This document shows positions 36,971 through 45,899 of a stretch of 64,000 nt of DNA, in pieces. Numbering within the stretch: the stretch's first letter is position 1; the number at the start of each line of letters is the position of its first letter. Made by a program: the position numbers and the translations under genes. The notes under the pieces were generated by a model, which worked only from the letters and a program-made list of their open reading frames with translations, was not told the origin of the DNA and searched no databases. Origin of the DNA: Desulfobacula toluolica Tol2. Lineage in GTDB: Bacteria; Desulfobacterota; Desulfobacteria; Desulfobacterales; Desulfobacteraceae. Where the stretch lies: NCBI RefSeq assembly GCF_000307105.1, contig NC_018645.1, forward strand, positions 2,813,501 to 2,877,500, given 5' to 3'.

Positions 36971-38424
36971 AGCCTGCTATATTGTCAGTTCAAGGATTGA
37001 AATTTATAATACCAGATGATCCTTTTGGGCATTATCTTGCTAAGATAAAAAGGCTTGAAAACCAGTTGTCTTCTCTGGCTAAAAAGGCTGGTACTGAAAA
37101 TAAAAAGTTTAATGCCGCCTTGAATTCTTTAGTAGAGAGCGTGCGCAGGAATAGAGATTTAGAAACCGAACTGGATTCTCCTATTAAAGTCAGGGCGCTG
37201 GCAGTATCTTTGACCACCAGTTGTGCAGAACACATTAGTTTAACACAAAGAATTCTAAATAAAATTGATCAGTTAAGGCCCAAGCCGAGTACGCTGCTTC
37301 TCCAGAGTATGTATCACTTCTATTTGAAACGTTATGACAAATTGCATGATCCGAGAGCTGTTGCAAAATGGTTGTTAAAATCACTGCCAAAACGAAATCT
37401 TAAAAAGTCATTTCATGATACATTGTTGAGCCCAGATGGGCCTAAATGGCTCGCAAAAGAGTCTATTCGTACCAACCGGGAATTTCAAAATATTGTGTCA
37501 TATTTAGGATTGGACCGGTATGCCTCAGGTAGATTTATGACAATTGCTAAAAACATCTATTATGTAGAACAATTGAAACTGATCCCATTAAATCAACACC
37601 ATAATTTATTGTTGGAAGTTCAAAAGAGTTCAGTATATGAATCTACTTACGATGAATCATACCTCGTTGGCCATAAGGTCTTGGAAATCTTAATAAGCAG
37701 AGCTGCCAATACGAAAATTGATGACAGTTGGCTTAATGTGATTATGTCTATTGCCGGTGATCCCAGAGTCCCCAAGGACCATCCTTTGTTTCAAAAATGG
37801 TGGAGCCTGTTAGATCAGCGCCTTTATAATATAGTAATAGGTTGGCTCTCTAAATTAGACCTTCGTTTGTTTTTGGAGGCACTTGAAAATTATTCTAACC
37901 TTCCAGGCAAAGAAGAGTTGCACAGAATGTTTCCATCCCGGAAGAAATTTTTAGAAGGGTTGGATGATAAAAAGTTGATTGCACATACTCGCCTATATCT
38001 TTCAAAAAGTGCAGAACGATATCTAAAGAGTAACTATAAGCCCGAACATTTGCCAGCATACTCAATGGTGAATGATGGGACCAGATCCTTAATACATGTA
38101 CAGTTTGTTAACAATCAAGCACATATGGTAGAGGGGAGTCACAGTTGTTTCTTATGGTTATATAGAAAATTACATTCTTCAGCCGTTGTATATGACTATG
38201 GAGCCAATTTTGTGTTTTATAGCGAGCTGACATCTGGATTGAATCAAAAAATGATTGAGAAAAATTGTGAGGCTGTTGCTCAGATCAAACACACGCCTGT
38301 CAATTTCAGGTGGCAGAAAAATGCGATTGAAGCTTTAAGGGGACTTGGCGTATATATTTCACCCCAAGATGTCTTATCACTTGAGGATTATAGGTCGTTT
38401 AAACGAAAATTTGGGGTAATATAA
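36967..38424 (+). CDS. zorC: ZorC: EH-signature cytosolic effector/adaptor of type I Zorya
   Basis: The 485-residue soluble, largely helical protein fits ZorC by position (between zorB and the helicase gene), size and lack of membrane segments. The C-terminal part contains MVEGSHSCFLWLYRKL (Glu389 by my count) and IKHTPVNFRWQ (His442), consistent with the EH signature region that gives the domain its name. In studied type I systems ZorC binds DNA and is needed with ZorD for the intracellular response. Assignment rests on context and these motifs; it overlaps zorB by 4 bp. Confidence 0.85.
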   Translation: MKPAILSVQGLKFIIPDDPFGHYLAKIKRLENQLSSLAKKAGTENKKFNAALNSLVESVRRNRDLETELDSPIKVRALAVSLTTSCAEHISLTQRILNKIDQLRPKPSTLLLQSMYHFYLKRYDKLHDPRAVAKWLLKSLPKRNLKKSFHDTLLSPDGPKWLAKESIRTNREFQNIVSYLGLDRYASGRFMTIAKNIYYVEQLKLIPLNQHHNLLLEVQKSSVYESTYDESYLVGHKVLEILISRAANTKIDDSWLNVIMSIAGDPRVPKDHPLFQKWWSLLDQRLYNIVIGWLSKLDLRLFLEALENYSNLPGKEELHRMFPSRKKFLEGLDDKKLIAHTRLYLSKSAERYLKSNYKPEHLPAYSMVNDGTRSLIHVQFVNNQAHMVEGSHSCFLWLYRKLHSSAVVYDYGANFVFYSELTSGLNQKMIEKNCEAVAQIKHTPVNFRWQKNAIEALRGLGVYISPQDVLSLEDYRSFKRKFGVI

Positions 38425-38425
38425 T

Positions 38426-41400
38426 ATGGATGTGATAAAATGGTTCGATAAACTCCGGACGTCTTCTGAGAATGAAAAATACTCTGTTCAACCTGATTTC
38501 GAGGGTTTGAATTTCACAACAACATCAACTATCTCTGTGGCAATTACAAAAGGTCAGGCAGGGGGATGGATTACTCATCAACATATTGCCTTAACAATGT
38601 TAGCGGAAGAAGGGAACGCCGAAGTTATCCCCAACGGGTTTATAGTCCCAACAGAAGTGGCGGTTAATTTTGATAAAAGTTCATGTGATTCATTAGGTTT
38701 ACCTCCAAGATGGGATGGAAAAATTGATGCAGAGATTAAAGGTAATACCGGCAATAGTAGTTTTGGTGTGGGCCTTTCTGTTGAAACACCTGATAGTCGG
38801 TTTACAAGGATCTATAAAGTAATAGGTCCTGTCCTTAAATTTTCAGAAGACAGGCAATATTTGTTGTCACCCGCCCAGCAGATCATATTCGGTGCTCATC
38901 AAACTCATGGTGAAACTGAAAAAAATGAATACGACAATTTAAAACTGTTATTTGCGTTACAAAAGGGTCAAGAACTTGGAGCGCAACTAAATCTCAAACA
39001 TTTTAACAAGCTGAATATCAAAGCCCCGGAATCGATTACGATTGAAGTCGAACTGGATGAAAACGGGAATTTAATACTCACCCCCTATATGGGTCAGGAA
39101 GCGAGTTCCGAGAGAGTCAACAAAGTTTTAGGTCAGCTCCAGGCTGATAATTCAACTGCATTAAGGGTGGATGATGAAATCATTTTGTTTGATGATCAGA
39201 AACTGAAAGCGGTACATGAGATCCTTGAAAATAGAACGATTCCGAAAAGCAAAGTCCAAGAGTTTTTAAAAACTCCAACTGCTTTTATTGATGCAAGTCT
39301 GGTGGATCTTGATCTTGGTTTCTCAGCAAGGGTTAAAGGGGCGACAGTTTTTAAACATGCCTATTTTGGTGAGACTGACGGTTCCGGTATTGATTGGTTT
39401 GGACGGTCCTCCTCTGCTGGTGAAATCGTATCTTTTAATAAATTGGAAAGCCAGGTTGAAGATAAAGAGACGCTTGAACAATTAAAGGCGTTAGTTGAGG
39501 ACGCTCAAAAAACAGGAGCTCATGAGATAGATTTCCAAGGGAAAATCTATGATATCTCCACTCCTGATGCAGTCCTTAAAACGCTTGAAAGAATTGATCA
39601 GAAAATTAATAAAAGTGGAGATTCCCTATATACATCTCTCTTCGATGAATATGATGAGGACCAAGAAAATCCAGATGATATAGAACCATCTGTCACAGTC
39701 GTAGATATCGATCTGAATGATGAAAATTTGGATCGATCATCACCAACAGTAGACAAAGCCATTGATGAAATCCTTTTTCCGGTTGAAAAATTGAAGTGGG
39801 ATAATTATGCACGGACGCCATATCCTCATCAAATGATCGGAATTCAATGGATTGTTGGATTATCAAGAAACAGCGATGGAGGGGTACTGGCTGATGACAT
39901 GGGCCTGGGTAAAACATTCATGGCTTTATCTGCAATTGATCAGATTTATAAGCTGAATTTTGAATCAAACTTAACAAAGAAACCTGCTCTCATTGTTGCA
40001 CCTCTAAGTCTCTTAGAGGTCTGGAAAGATGAAGTAGATAAAACTTTCAGCTCTTCACCATTTAAATCAATCATCATTCTCCAGGCCAGTGCAGATTTAA
40101 AACAATATCGGTCTGGTGGCATTGAAATTCGTAATCAAACATCGTGCGATGGTGGTCAAGAAGGTATCAAATACTCTTTGAAGATTGGAAAACATTTTGA
40201 TACTGAGCGTCTCGATATGCCCGAAAGGTTAGTTATTACCACATACCAAACGTTGCGAGATTATCAGTTTTCTCTGTGCCAGATTGACTGGGGAATGGTG
40301 GTATTTGATGAAGCACAAAACATAAAAAATCCTAATGCGCTCCAAACACGTGCCTCTAAGGGGTTGAAGGCCGATTTTAAATTGATTGCAACAGGAACAC
40401 CAGTGGAAAATAGTCTGGCAGACTTTTGGTGTCTAATGGATACAGCTTGCCCTGGCCATCTCAACAACTATCAGTTTTTTAGAGAACATTACGTGACACC
40501 AATTGTCAGAGCCGCAGGGGATGAGATTGAAGAAGTCAGAGGCAGAGTCGGCCGAGAACTCAGGATCAAAGTCGGCTCACTGATGTTGCGTCGCCTAAAG
40601 GAGGATAATCTTGAAGGGCTTCCTGAAAAGAAAATTTTTGTGGGTATTGAAGATCAAGAGTGGCTGTTTCTAAATTCACTTAAAAAGATTATGACTGGGG
40701 ACCAGCTTAGCGCATATAACGCAACATTAGATTCTCGGGTTAACGCAGAACGAAACGAAGTTCTTGGTGCATTGCAAAGATTAAGGGATATATCACTCCA
40801 CCCACGATTGGCTGACAAAGGACAATTAGAGAGTCCAAACAAAAAAAAACAGTTACGTTCACTGTTTGATGAATCGGCCAAAATGCGAAGCCTTGTTGAA
40901 ATCCTTGAACAAATTAAAAAACGAAAAGAAAAATGTATTATCTTTACGGTAAACAAAAGGCTTCAACAGTTTTTAAGCCAGGCTTTGGGAGCTTGGTTTG
41001 GTTTTGGACCTCTTTCAATTATTAACGGTGATGCTAAAGCTGTCGCCAAAAGGGCGTCAGTGCCAACCCGGAAAAGTATGATATTAGATTTTGAGGCTGT
41101 TGAAGGTTTTAATATAATTATCATGTCCCCAGTTGCTGCCGGAGTTGGCTTGACTGTTGTCGGCGCAAATAATGTTGTCCATTTTGAACGCCACTGGAAT
41201 CCTGCTAAAGAAGCTCAAGCGACAGACAGGGTGTATCGAATCGGTCAGGAGAAAGACGTAAATATATATGTACCAGTCTTGCACCATCCAGAGTTTGAGT
41301 CTTTTGATGTAAATCTTCATCGTTTGTTAAGCAAGAAAACATCTCTCAAAGATGCAGTTGTCACTCCGGAACAGGTCATTCCTAACCCTTCAGGATTTGA

Positions 41401-41875
41401 TATGAAGTCTTTTACCCCAAATCACCAAATTACATCAGATGATCTGCATAAGATTTCATGGGAACAATTTGAAGCCCTTTGTTGTCTAATTATTGCAAAA
41501 GATTCAAACCCCTATGACAAGTGGCTGACAAAATCTGGCGCAGACTATGGGGCAGACGCTGTGGTTGTCGGTGATCCAAATTATCTGATTCAGTGTAAAC
41601 ATAAAAATACAAAAAATGCTATTTACGATGGATACAAAGCTGTGCTGGAGGTTCAGGCCGCAAGAATAAAATATGAAAATGCCCTTGGAAGATCATTCTC
41701 ACAGCTGTTATTCATGACGAACGCATTAAAGCTTTCAGGCAGAACTCGAAAAACAGCGCAAGAATATAATGTGGAGATTATGGGTCAAAAAGAATTAAAG
41801 TCGTTGCTGGAAACCCATCCCATATCCATAAGGGATGTCTATGCTTTTATGAATAAAAAAAGACTGGCTCTCTGA
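38426..41875 (+). CDS. zorD: ZorD: SNF2-family helicase with C-terminal Mrr-like nuclease domain
   Basis: This 1149-residue effector has an N-terminal region of about 480 residues without recognisable motifs. The SNF2 ATPase core follows with GGVLADDMGLGKTFMAL (about residue 488), VVFDEAQNIKN (about 627), ATGTPVENSLADFW, and motifs V-VI in AAGVGLTVVGANNVVHFERH and QATDRVYRIGQ. The C-terminus (about 1010-1140) is a PD-(D/E)xK/Mrr-type domain: WEQFEALCCLII, then GADYGADAVVVG and YLIQCKHK giving D...QxK. This domain set is that of ZorD, which degrades invading DNA. It begins 1 bp after zorC and closes the operon. Confidence 0.94.
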   Translation: MDVIKWFDKLRTSSENEKYSVQPDFEGLNFTTTSTISVAITKGQAGGWITHQHIALTMLAEEGNAEVIPNGFIVPTEVAVNFDKSSCDSLGLPPRWDGKIDAEIKGNTGNSSFGVGLSVETPDSRFTRIYKVIGPVLKFSEDRQYLLSPAQQIIFGAHQTHGETEKNEYDNLKLLFALQKGQELGAQLNLKHFNKLNIKAPESITIEVELDENGNLILTPYMGQEASSERVNKVLGQLQADNSTALRVDDEIILFDDQKLKAVHEILENRTIPKSKVQEFLKTPTAFIDASLVDLDLGFSARVKGATVFKHAYFGETDGSGIDWFGRSSSAGEIVSFNKLESQVEDKETLEQLKALVEDAQKTGAHEIDFQGKIYDISTPDAVLKTLERIDQKINKSGDSLYTSLFDEYDEDQENPDDIEPSVTVVDIDLNDENLDRSSPTVDKAIDEILFPVEKLKWDNYARTPYPHQMIGIQWIVGLSRNSDGGVLADDMGLGKTFMALSAIDQIYKLNFESNLTKKPALIVAPLSLLEVWKDEVDKTFSSSPFKSIIILQASADLKQYRSGGIEIRNQTSCDGGQEGIKYSLKIGKHFDTERLDMPERLVITTYQTLRDYQFSLCQIDWGMVVFDEAQNIKNPNALQTRASKGLKADFKLIATGTPVENSLADFWCLMDTACPGHLNNYQFFREHYVTPIVRAAGDEIEEVRGRVGRELRIKVGSLMLRRLKEDNLEGLPEKKIFVGIEDQEWLFLNSLKKIMTGDQLSAYNATLDSRVNAERNEVLGALQRLRDISLHPRLADKGQLESPNKKKQLRSLFDESAKMRSLVEILEQIKKRKEKCIIFTVNKRLQQFLSQALGAWFGFGPLSIINGDAKAVAKRASVPTRKSMILDFEAVEGFNIIIMSPVAAGVGLTVVGANNVVHFERHWNPAKEAQATDRVYRIGQEKDVNIYVPVLHHPEFESFDVNLHRLLSKKTSLKDAVVTPEQVIPNPSGFDMKSFTPNHQITSDDLHKISWEQFEALCCLIIAKDSNPYDKWLTKSGADYGADAVVVGDPNYLIQCKHKNTKNAIYDGYKAVLEVQAARIKYENALGRSFSQLLFMTNALKLSGRTRKTAQEYNVEIMGQKELKSLLETHPISIRDVYAFMNKKRLAL

Positions 41876-42287
41876 ATTCAATTTTGCTTTGTCAAACTAT
41901 ACAGGTTCGAATTTCTTCCTCATTAGTGCAATGTTTTTGGAGACTCCTTTTTGAGTAAAAAATTCGAAGCTTTTGAATTAAGTATAATTATCCTATCCTT
42001 AACTTTTACCGGGCCTTTCCTTGTTAAGAATACCAGACCTATTTGTGACTTTTCAGAATGTGGAATCTTTTAATTTTTTTCAGTAATCGTATGGAGAATT
42101 CAATGGGAACGACTTGTATTCATAGGGTTGTATTTTTCTGGATAAAGTCTGCCACAAGATATAGTAGTTAAATAGAAACTGTTTCGGGAAAATATTTCCT
42201 GCATAGATCTGATTTTCCAACGAACCTGTCAGTTATAACAACTTGCATAATACCGTTCTTACCAAATATTCAACAATTTAAATGACA
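41876..42287. other. Gap after zorD with no supported gene
   Basis: This 412-bp AT-rich stretch separates the convergent zorD and NERD genes. I see no coding frame with support, no tRNA and no T-tract hairpin. It may contain decayed sequence. Confidence 0.45.
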
Positions 42288-43078
42288 CTATGACTCTGTT
42301 GCTGAATATTTCAAAGTTCCTCTGCATTTAGGGAATGTTGAGCATCCCCAAAACTGTGTTCCGGCATTTGGCCCTTTTTTTGCTGTTCTTAAAATCATCA
42401 CATTCCCACACTTCGGACAAGTCACTGCATCCTGTTTTTCTTCAACAATCTGCTTAACATGCCTTACATGCTCACGATGCGTTTTATATGATCGTTCAAA
42501 TCTTCCAAATTCAATTATCCTGATTGCTTCTTTAATTTCAGCTTTGGATAATAAGATTTTGTTCTTTGACTTTATAAAATTGATATAGCCCCTGGGATAA
42601 TTTACATTTGCAGGCATGGCAGTTTTAAATTTACAGTCTCCTACAAAAACAATGACGGAAAAAATTTTCTCCGGTTCAATATTCAGCATATTTTGAAGTG
42701 TCTTGACGTGTTTATAATTCTGGTGCAGCGGATTTTGAAATTTGGTATTATATTTAAATATTTTTTGGGTCCACATCTTCTGGCGCTCACTTCCAAAAAT
42801 CCACCCCTTCATATTTTTTGTTTCTACAACAAAAATACCGTATTTTGAGACGATGATATGATCAATCTGAGTTGTTCCATCCTCTGTGGGCAACGTCACG
42901 TTCTTGATCAAGTGATATTTTTTCTTATCTAAAAAAAGAGTTGAAGCTACATTAATTATAACTTCGCCAATGAATCCTTTAAAAAAAGGTGTTTTGAAAA
43001 AAAAATTGCAATTGCAATGAGAATCAAGTACCAGAATTTAAATAAAATAGTTATTAAGAATATAGGTGTCAGATCCAT
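42288..43078 (-). pseudogene. NERD-domain protein with topoisomerase-type zinc finger, frameshifted in a 9-base homopolymer
   Basis: The downstream 207 codons encode a NERD nuclease-related domain (TEDGTTQIDHIIVSKYGIFV, VETKNMKGWIFG, WTQ, NPLHQNYKHVKTL) and a C-terminal zinc ribbon (CPKCGNVMILRTAKKG, FWGCSTFPKCRGT). The expected N-terminus lies in another frame: ATG at 43078 opens MDLTPIFLITILFKFWYLIL, a membrane anchor. The frame must shift by one at the A-run 42997-43005 to restore the family sequence KTPFFKGFIGEV and join the rest. With one extra base the product would be about 263 residues, the usual layout. It is either a real mutation, phase-variable, or a sequencing error. Confidence 0.8.
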
Positions 43079-43125
43079 TCGGTCCTCGCTTAGGTTAACA
43101 TTTTATTTCAGGCTTCTTATTCAAT

Positions 43126-43455
43126 TCAAACATCGTCATGCTCTACATCTCCATCCCCATAGTCCCATGTCATATCTGAACAAATGACATTGAACCATTC
43201 TTTAAATACCTTATATGTCCTTTTTAGTGGCCAATCATCCGGATCAACCATCCAGGACTCAAGTTGCTCTTCAAAAACATGCTTGAATATTTTTTTTAGA
43301 TATGTTTCATAGTCAAATTCACCGTATTTATCTGGGATTAGAATTGTAGTTGCATGAGGTTTGTCATAATCGACACCATCCTTAAAACTATTCGCCCAAT
43401 CTATATATGGTTGTTTGGGAATGATTGTGATAGCGGTTCTGTTGATGGTTTGCAT
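43126..43455 (-). CDS. Hypothetical acidic protein (109 residues)
   Basis: I do not recognise it. It starts MQTINRTAITIIPKQPYIDW and has an aromatic- and acid-rich sequence (WMVDPDDWPLKRTYKVFKEW) with a very acidic C-terminus (DYGDGDVEHDD). No membrane segment or signal peptide is seen. The composition looks like a genuine small soluble protein. It lies between the NERD gene and the island's right end, 48 bp upstream of the NERD start on the same strand. Confidence 0.55.
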   Translation of the reverse strand: MQTINRTAITIIPKQPYIDWANSFKDGVDYDKPHATTILIPDKYGEFDYETYLKKIFKHVFEEQLESWMVDPDDWPLKRTYKVFKEWFNVICSDMTWDYGDGDVEHDDV

Positions 43456-43457
43456 TT

Positions 43458-43740
43458 TTATATATCTCCCCGTTCTTTCTGGCTTTCTTCTGGATGAGAC
43501 ATGCTTAATGGAATATTCAGAAAGCCTGCAAGCGTTATCATATCAGCCTTATAATTGACATAACCTTCAAAAATATATTCGTTCCAAAAATATTTGTTTT
43601 TTCCGTATCTCATAAAGGATTCATATGCTTTGGTTTTATCTGTTTTGCTTGTCGCTTTTAGATTCCGATCAAAGAAGACTTTTCTGTCAATCTTCTTTGC
43701 TGAAAGAACCTGGTTGCCTTGTATTACGGCAAATAAATAT
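43458..43740 (-). pseudogene. Possible gene remnant directly upstream of the 109-residue protein
   Basis: A frame open from an upstream stop near 43750 to TAA 43458-43460 reads GNQVLSAKKIDRKVFFDRN and later YFWNEYIFEGYVNYKADM, which looks protein-like. It has no start codon near its upstream end (the first ATG gives only about 50 residues). It ends 3 bp before the next gene, as operon partners do. It is probably the 3' part of a truncated gene at the island edge. Confidence 0.35.
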
Positions 43741-43801
43741 TATCTGCTTGTTCAAGAGCATTTGTCAATTTTGACAAATCAGGTAATCTCGAATCTCAGA
43801 C

Positions 43802-43821
43802 GGGCACAAATCCAGGCACAG
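43802..43821. repeat. GGCACAA-type sites inside the right island end
   Basis: GGGCACAA (43802) and AGGCACAG (43814), preceded by GAC, match the triple site at 29815-29844 (GACGGGCACAA is identical at both places). Same orientation, about 60 bp inside the tRNA-Leu end. Likely integrase arm sites (inference). Confidence 0.5.
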
Positions 43822-43841
43822 TGATTAATATCAAAAACAAA

Positions 43842-43871
43842 AAGGGCTCAACCAAAATTGGCTAAACCCTT
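43842..43871 (-). terminator. Terminator after tRNA-Leu
   Basis: On the minus strand AAGGGTTTAGCC pairs with GGTTGAGCCCTT over 12 positions with three G-U pairs around a 6-nt loop, followed by TTTGTTTTT. It starts 8 bp after the tRNA 3' end. Confidence 0.65.
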
Positions 43872-43879
43872 GATATTTC

Positions 43880-43967
43880 TGGTACCTGGGACGAGAATTG
43901 AACTCGTACAGAGATAATCTCCGAGGGATTTTAAGTCCCTTGCGTCTACCAGTTCCGCCACCCAGGC
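43880..43967 (-). tRNA. tRNA-Leu (anticodon UAA), island attachment site
   Basis: The minus strand gives GCCTGGGTGGCGGAACTGG, an anticodon arm GGGA-CTTAAAA-TCCC with anticodon TAA, a long class II variable arm, the T-arm GAGTTCAATTCTC and an encoded CCA (43880-43882). The 88-nt length and long variable arm fit tRNA-Leu. The acceptor ends with a G1-U72 pair. Its 3' part recurs in decayed form at 29645-29707, marking it as the insertion site of the island to its left. Confidence 0.95.
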
Positions 43968-44061
43968 GTAATTCTTGATTTTTTTATACCATTTTTTTAA
44001 ATTTTGCAAGCTTAAAACCATAAGATTGTCACTTTAAGCTATTTCTGATAAAAAGAGGTCT

Positions 44062-44652
44062 ATGAAATCAATCAATACTGAAAAAATAATATTGGCATCC
44101 GGATCTCCGAGAAGAAAAGAGCTTCTTGAGCAGGTTGGAATAAATATTGAAATCTCTGTGTCAACCATTGATGAAGAAACGGTTTCAATCAAAAAACCTG
44201 AAGATTATGTAAAAGAACTCTCCTTTTTAAAAGCAGAAGACACTTCCCTTTTATATCCTGAATCCTGGGTCCTGGGAGCGGATACCATTGTTGTCGTTGA
44301 CAATCAGATTCTTGGCAAACCTCAATCCAAACCAGATGCCATTGATATGCTCACCAAATTAAATAATCGTGAACACAGTGTTTATACAGGGTTTTGTCTG
44401 ATTCATCAGAAAAAAAGATCCATCATTAAAAAATGTGTTGAAACAAAAGTATATTTTAAACATTTAAGTGATCAGGAAATTCAATGGTACGTCAATACAG
44501 GCGAACCGTTTGACAAGGCCGGTGCTTATGGGATACAGGCAATTGGCGCAATTCTTGTCAAGCAGATTAAAGGCTCCTATTCCAATGTTGTAGGGTTGCC
44601 TGTTTGCGAGGTCGTTGAAACATTGATGCATCTTAATATCATTCAATTTTAA
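44062..44652 (+). CDS. maf: Maf-family nucleotide pyrophosphatase
   Basis: Maf proteins hydrolyse non-canonical or modified nucleoside triphosphates (dTTP/UTP/pseudo-UTP types), and are linked to septum-inhibition phenotypes. The 196 residues show the N-terminal signature ILASGSPRRKELLEQVG, the metal-site ADTIVVVDNQILGKP and PFDKAGAYGIQ. Typical length. It is divergent from tRNA-Leu and is followed 14 bp later by the YggS gene. Confidence 0.94.
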   Translation: MKSINTEKIILASGSPRRKELLEQVGINIEISVSTIDEETVSIKKPEDYVKELSFLKAEDTSLLYPESWVLGADTIVVVDNQILGKPQSKPDAIDMLTKLNNREHSVYTGFCLIHQKKRSIIKKCVETKVYFKHLSDQEIQWYVNTGEPFDKAGAYGIQAIGAILVKQIKGSYSNVVGLPVCEVVETLMHLNIIQF

Positions 44653-44666
44653 GGACTTAAATCATC

Positions 44667-45359
44667 ATGTCACCCATAAAAGATAATATAAAAAAAACCA
44701 ACCAACAAATTGCTGACACCGCAATGTCCTGTGGCCGACAGCCGGATACCATTCAATTGATTGCCGTCAGCAAAAGAAAACCTGTTGAAAGCATAATGGA
44801 AGCAATCAAAGCCGGGGTAACACATCTGGGAGAAAATTATATTCAAGAAGCAATTGAAAAAATTGATGTTATTGGAAAAGACAATGCCTGCTGGCATTTT
44901 ATCGGGCATCTCCAATCCAATAAAGCTAAATTTGCAGTAAATTATTTTGAGTATATTCATACGGTTGACACATTGAAACTGGCAAATCAAATCAATAAAC
45001 AGGCAAAAAAAATCAACAAAATACAAAAAATTCTTTTGCAGGTCAATATTGGTGAAGAAGAAACGAAATCCGGAACCGGCATAGAAGAGGCAGTCGAACT
45101 GGCAAATCAGATCAGTGCGCTTGAAAATGTATCATTACAGGGATTGATGGGCATGCCGCCATACTTCTCAGACCCGGAACAGGCCAGGATCTATTTTAAA
45201 AAAATGGCAGCCATAAAAAAAGAGATCATGGCACATCAATTTAAAAACGTGGCCATGAACCATTTGTCCATGGGAATGAGCAATGATTTTAAAGTGGCCA
45301 TTGAAGAAGGATCTACAATGGTAAGAGTCGGAACCTCCATATTCGGGAAAAGAGATTGA
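44667..45359 (+). CDS. yggS: YggS/PLPBP family PLP homeostasis protein
   Basis: The 230-residue protein belongs to the single-domain alanine-racemase-like fold that binds PLP without enzymatic activity and buffers vitamin B6 pools. Seen: AVSKRKPVESIMEAI with the PLP lysine, HLGENYIQEA, HFIGHLQSNKAK, LLQVNIGEEETKSG, LMGMPPY and the C-terminal MGMSNDFKVAIEEGSTMVRVG. The stop overlaps the TTG start of queH (TTGA), implying coupling. Confidence 0.94.
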   Translation: MSPIKDNIKKTNQQIADTAMSCGRQPDTIQLIAVSKRKPVESIMEAIKAGVTHLGENYIQEAIEKIDVIGKDNACWHFIGHLQSNKAKFAVNYFEYIHTVDTLKLANQINKQAKKINKIQKILLQVNIGEEETKSGTGIEEAVELANQISALENVSLQGLMGMPPYFSDPEQARIYFKKMAAIKKEIMAHQFKNVAMNHLSMGMSNDFKVAIEEGSTMVRVGTSIFGKRD

Positions 45360-45886
45360 AACTATTGCTTCATACCTGCTGCGCCCCCTGCTCTATCTAT
45401 CCTGTAAAAGTTTTACGGCAGATGGATATGGATGTAATGGGTTTTTTTTATAGGCATAATATCCATCCCTTTCAAGAGTGCCAAAAAAGGGAAGAAACCC
45501 TGAAACACTATTCCGATAGCATTGGATTGAGGGTTATTTATCAACAGGATTATAAGATGGAAGAATTTCTTCAATCCGTTGTTTTCAGGGAAAAAGACCG
45601 GTGCAGGTACTGCTACCATGACAGACTCAAAGCAACGGCGCGTGTTGCCAGAAAAGGAAAGTTTGACGCCTTTTCCACAACCCTTTTGTACAGCAAATTC
45701 CAGAACCATGAGCGCATTATAAAAACCGGAGAGTCCATTGCCAGGCAATATGATGTAAAATTTTTCTACCAGGATTTCAGAGAGGGCTGGAAATTCGGGA
45801 TTGAAGAATCCAAACGGCTTGGCATGTACCGTCAGCAGTATTGTGGCTGCATATACAGCGAAAAGGACCGGTATTTTAAACAATAA
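45356..45886 (+). CDS. queH: Epoxyqueuosine reductase QueH
   Basis: QueH (formerly DUF208) reduces epoxyqueuosine to queuosine in tRNA using an Fe-S cluster and a second metal, in species without QueG. The 176-residue product has the N-terminal LLLHTCCAPCSIYPV, a middle CRYCYHDRLKATA and the C-terminal RQQYCGCIYS with paired cysteines, as in the family. The start is TTG at 45356, overlapping the yggS stop. No better ATG exists because the conserved sequence begins at the second codon. Convergent with the PilB-like gene. Confidence 0.93.
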   Translation: MKLLLHTCCAPCSIYPVKVLRQMDMDVMGFFYRHNIHPFQECQKREETLKHYSDSIGLRVIYQQDYKMEEFLQSVVFREKDRCRYCYHDRLKATARVARKGKFDAFSTTLLYSKFQNHERIIKTGESIARQYDVKFFYQDFREGWKFGIEESKRLGMYRQQYCGCIYSEKDRYFKQ

Positions 45887-45899
45887 TCGGTCAACCAGG

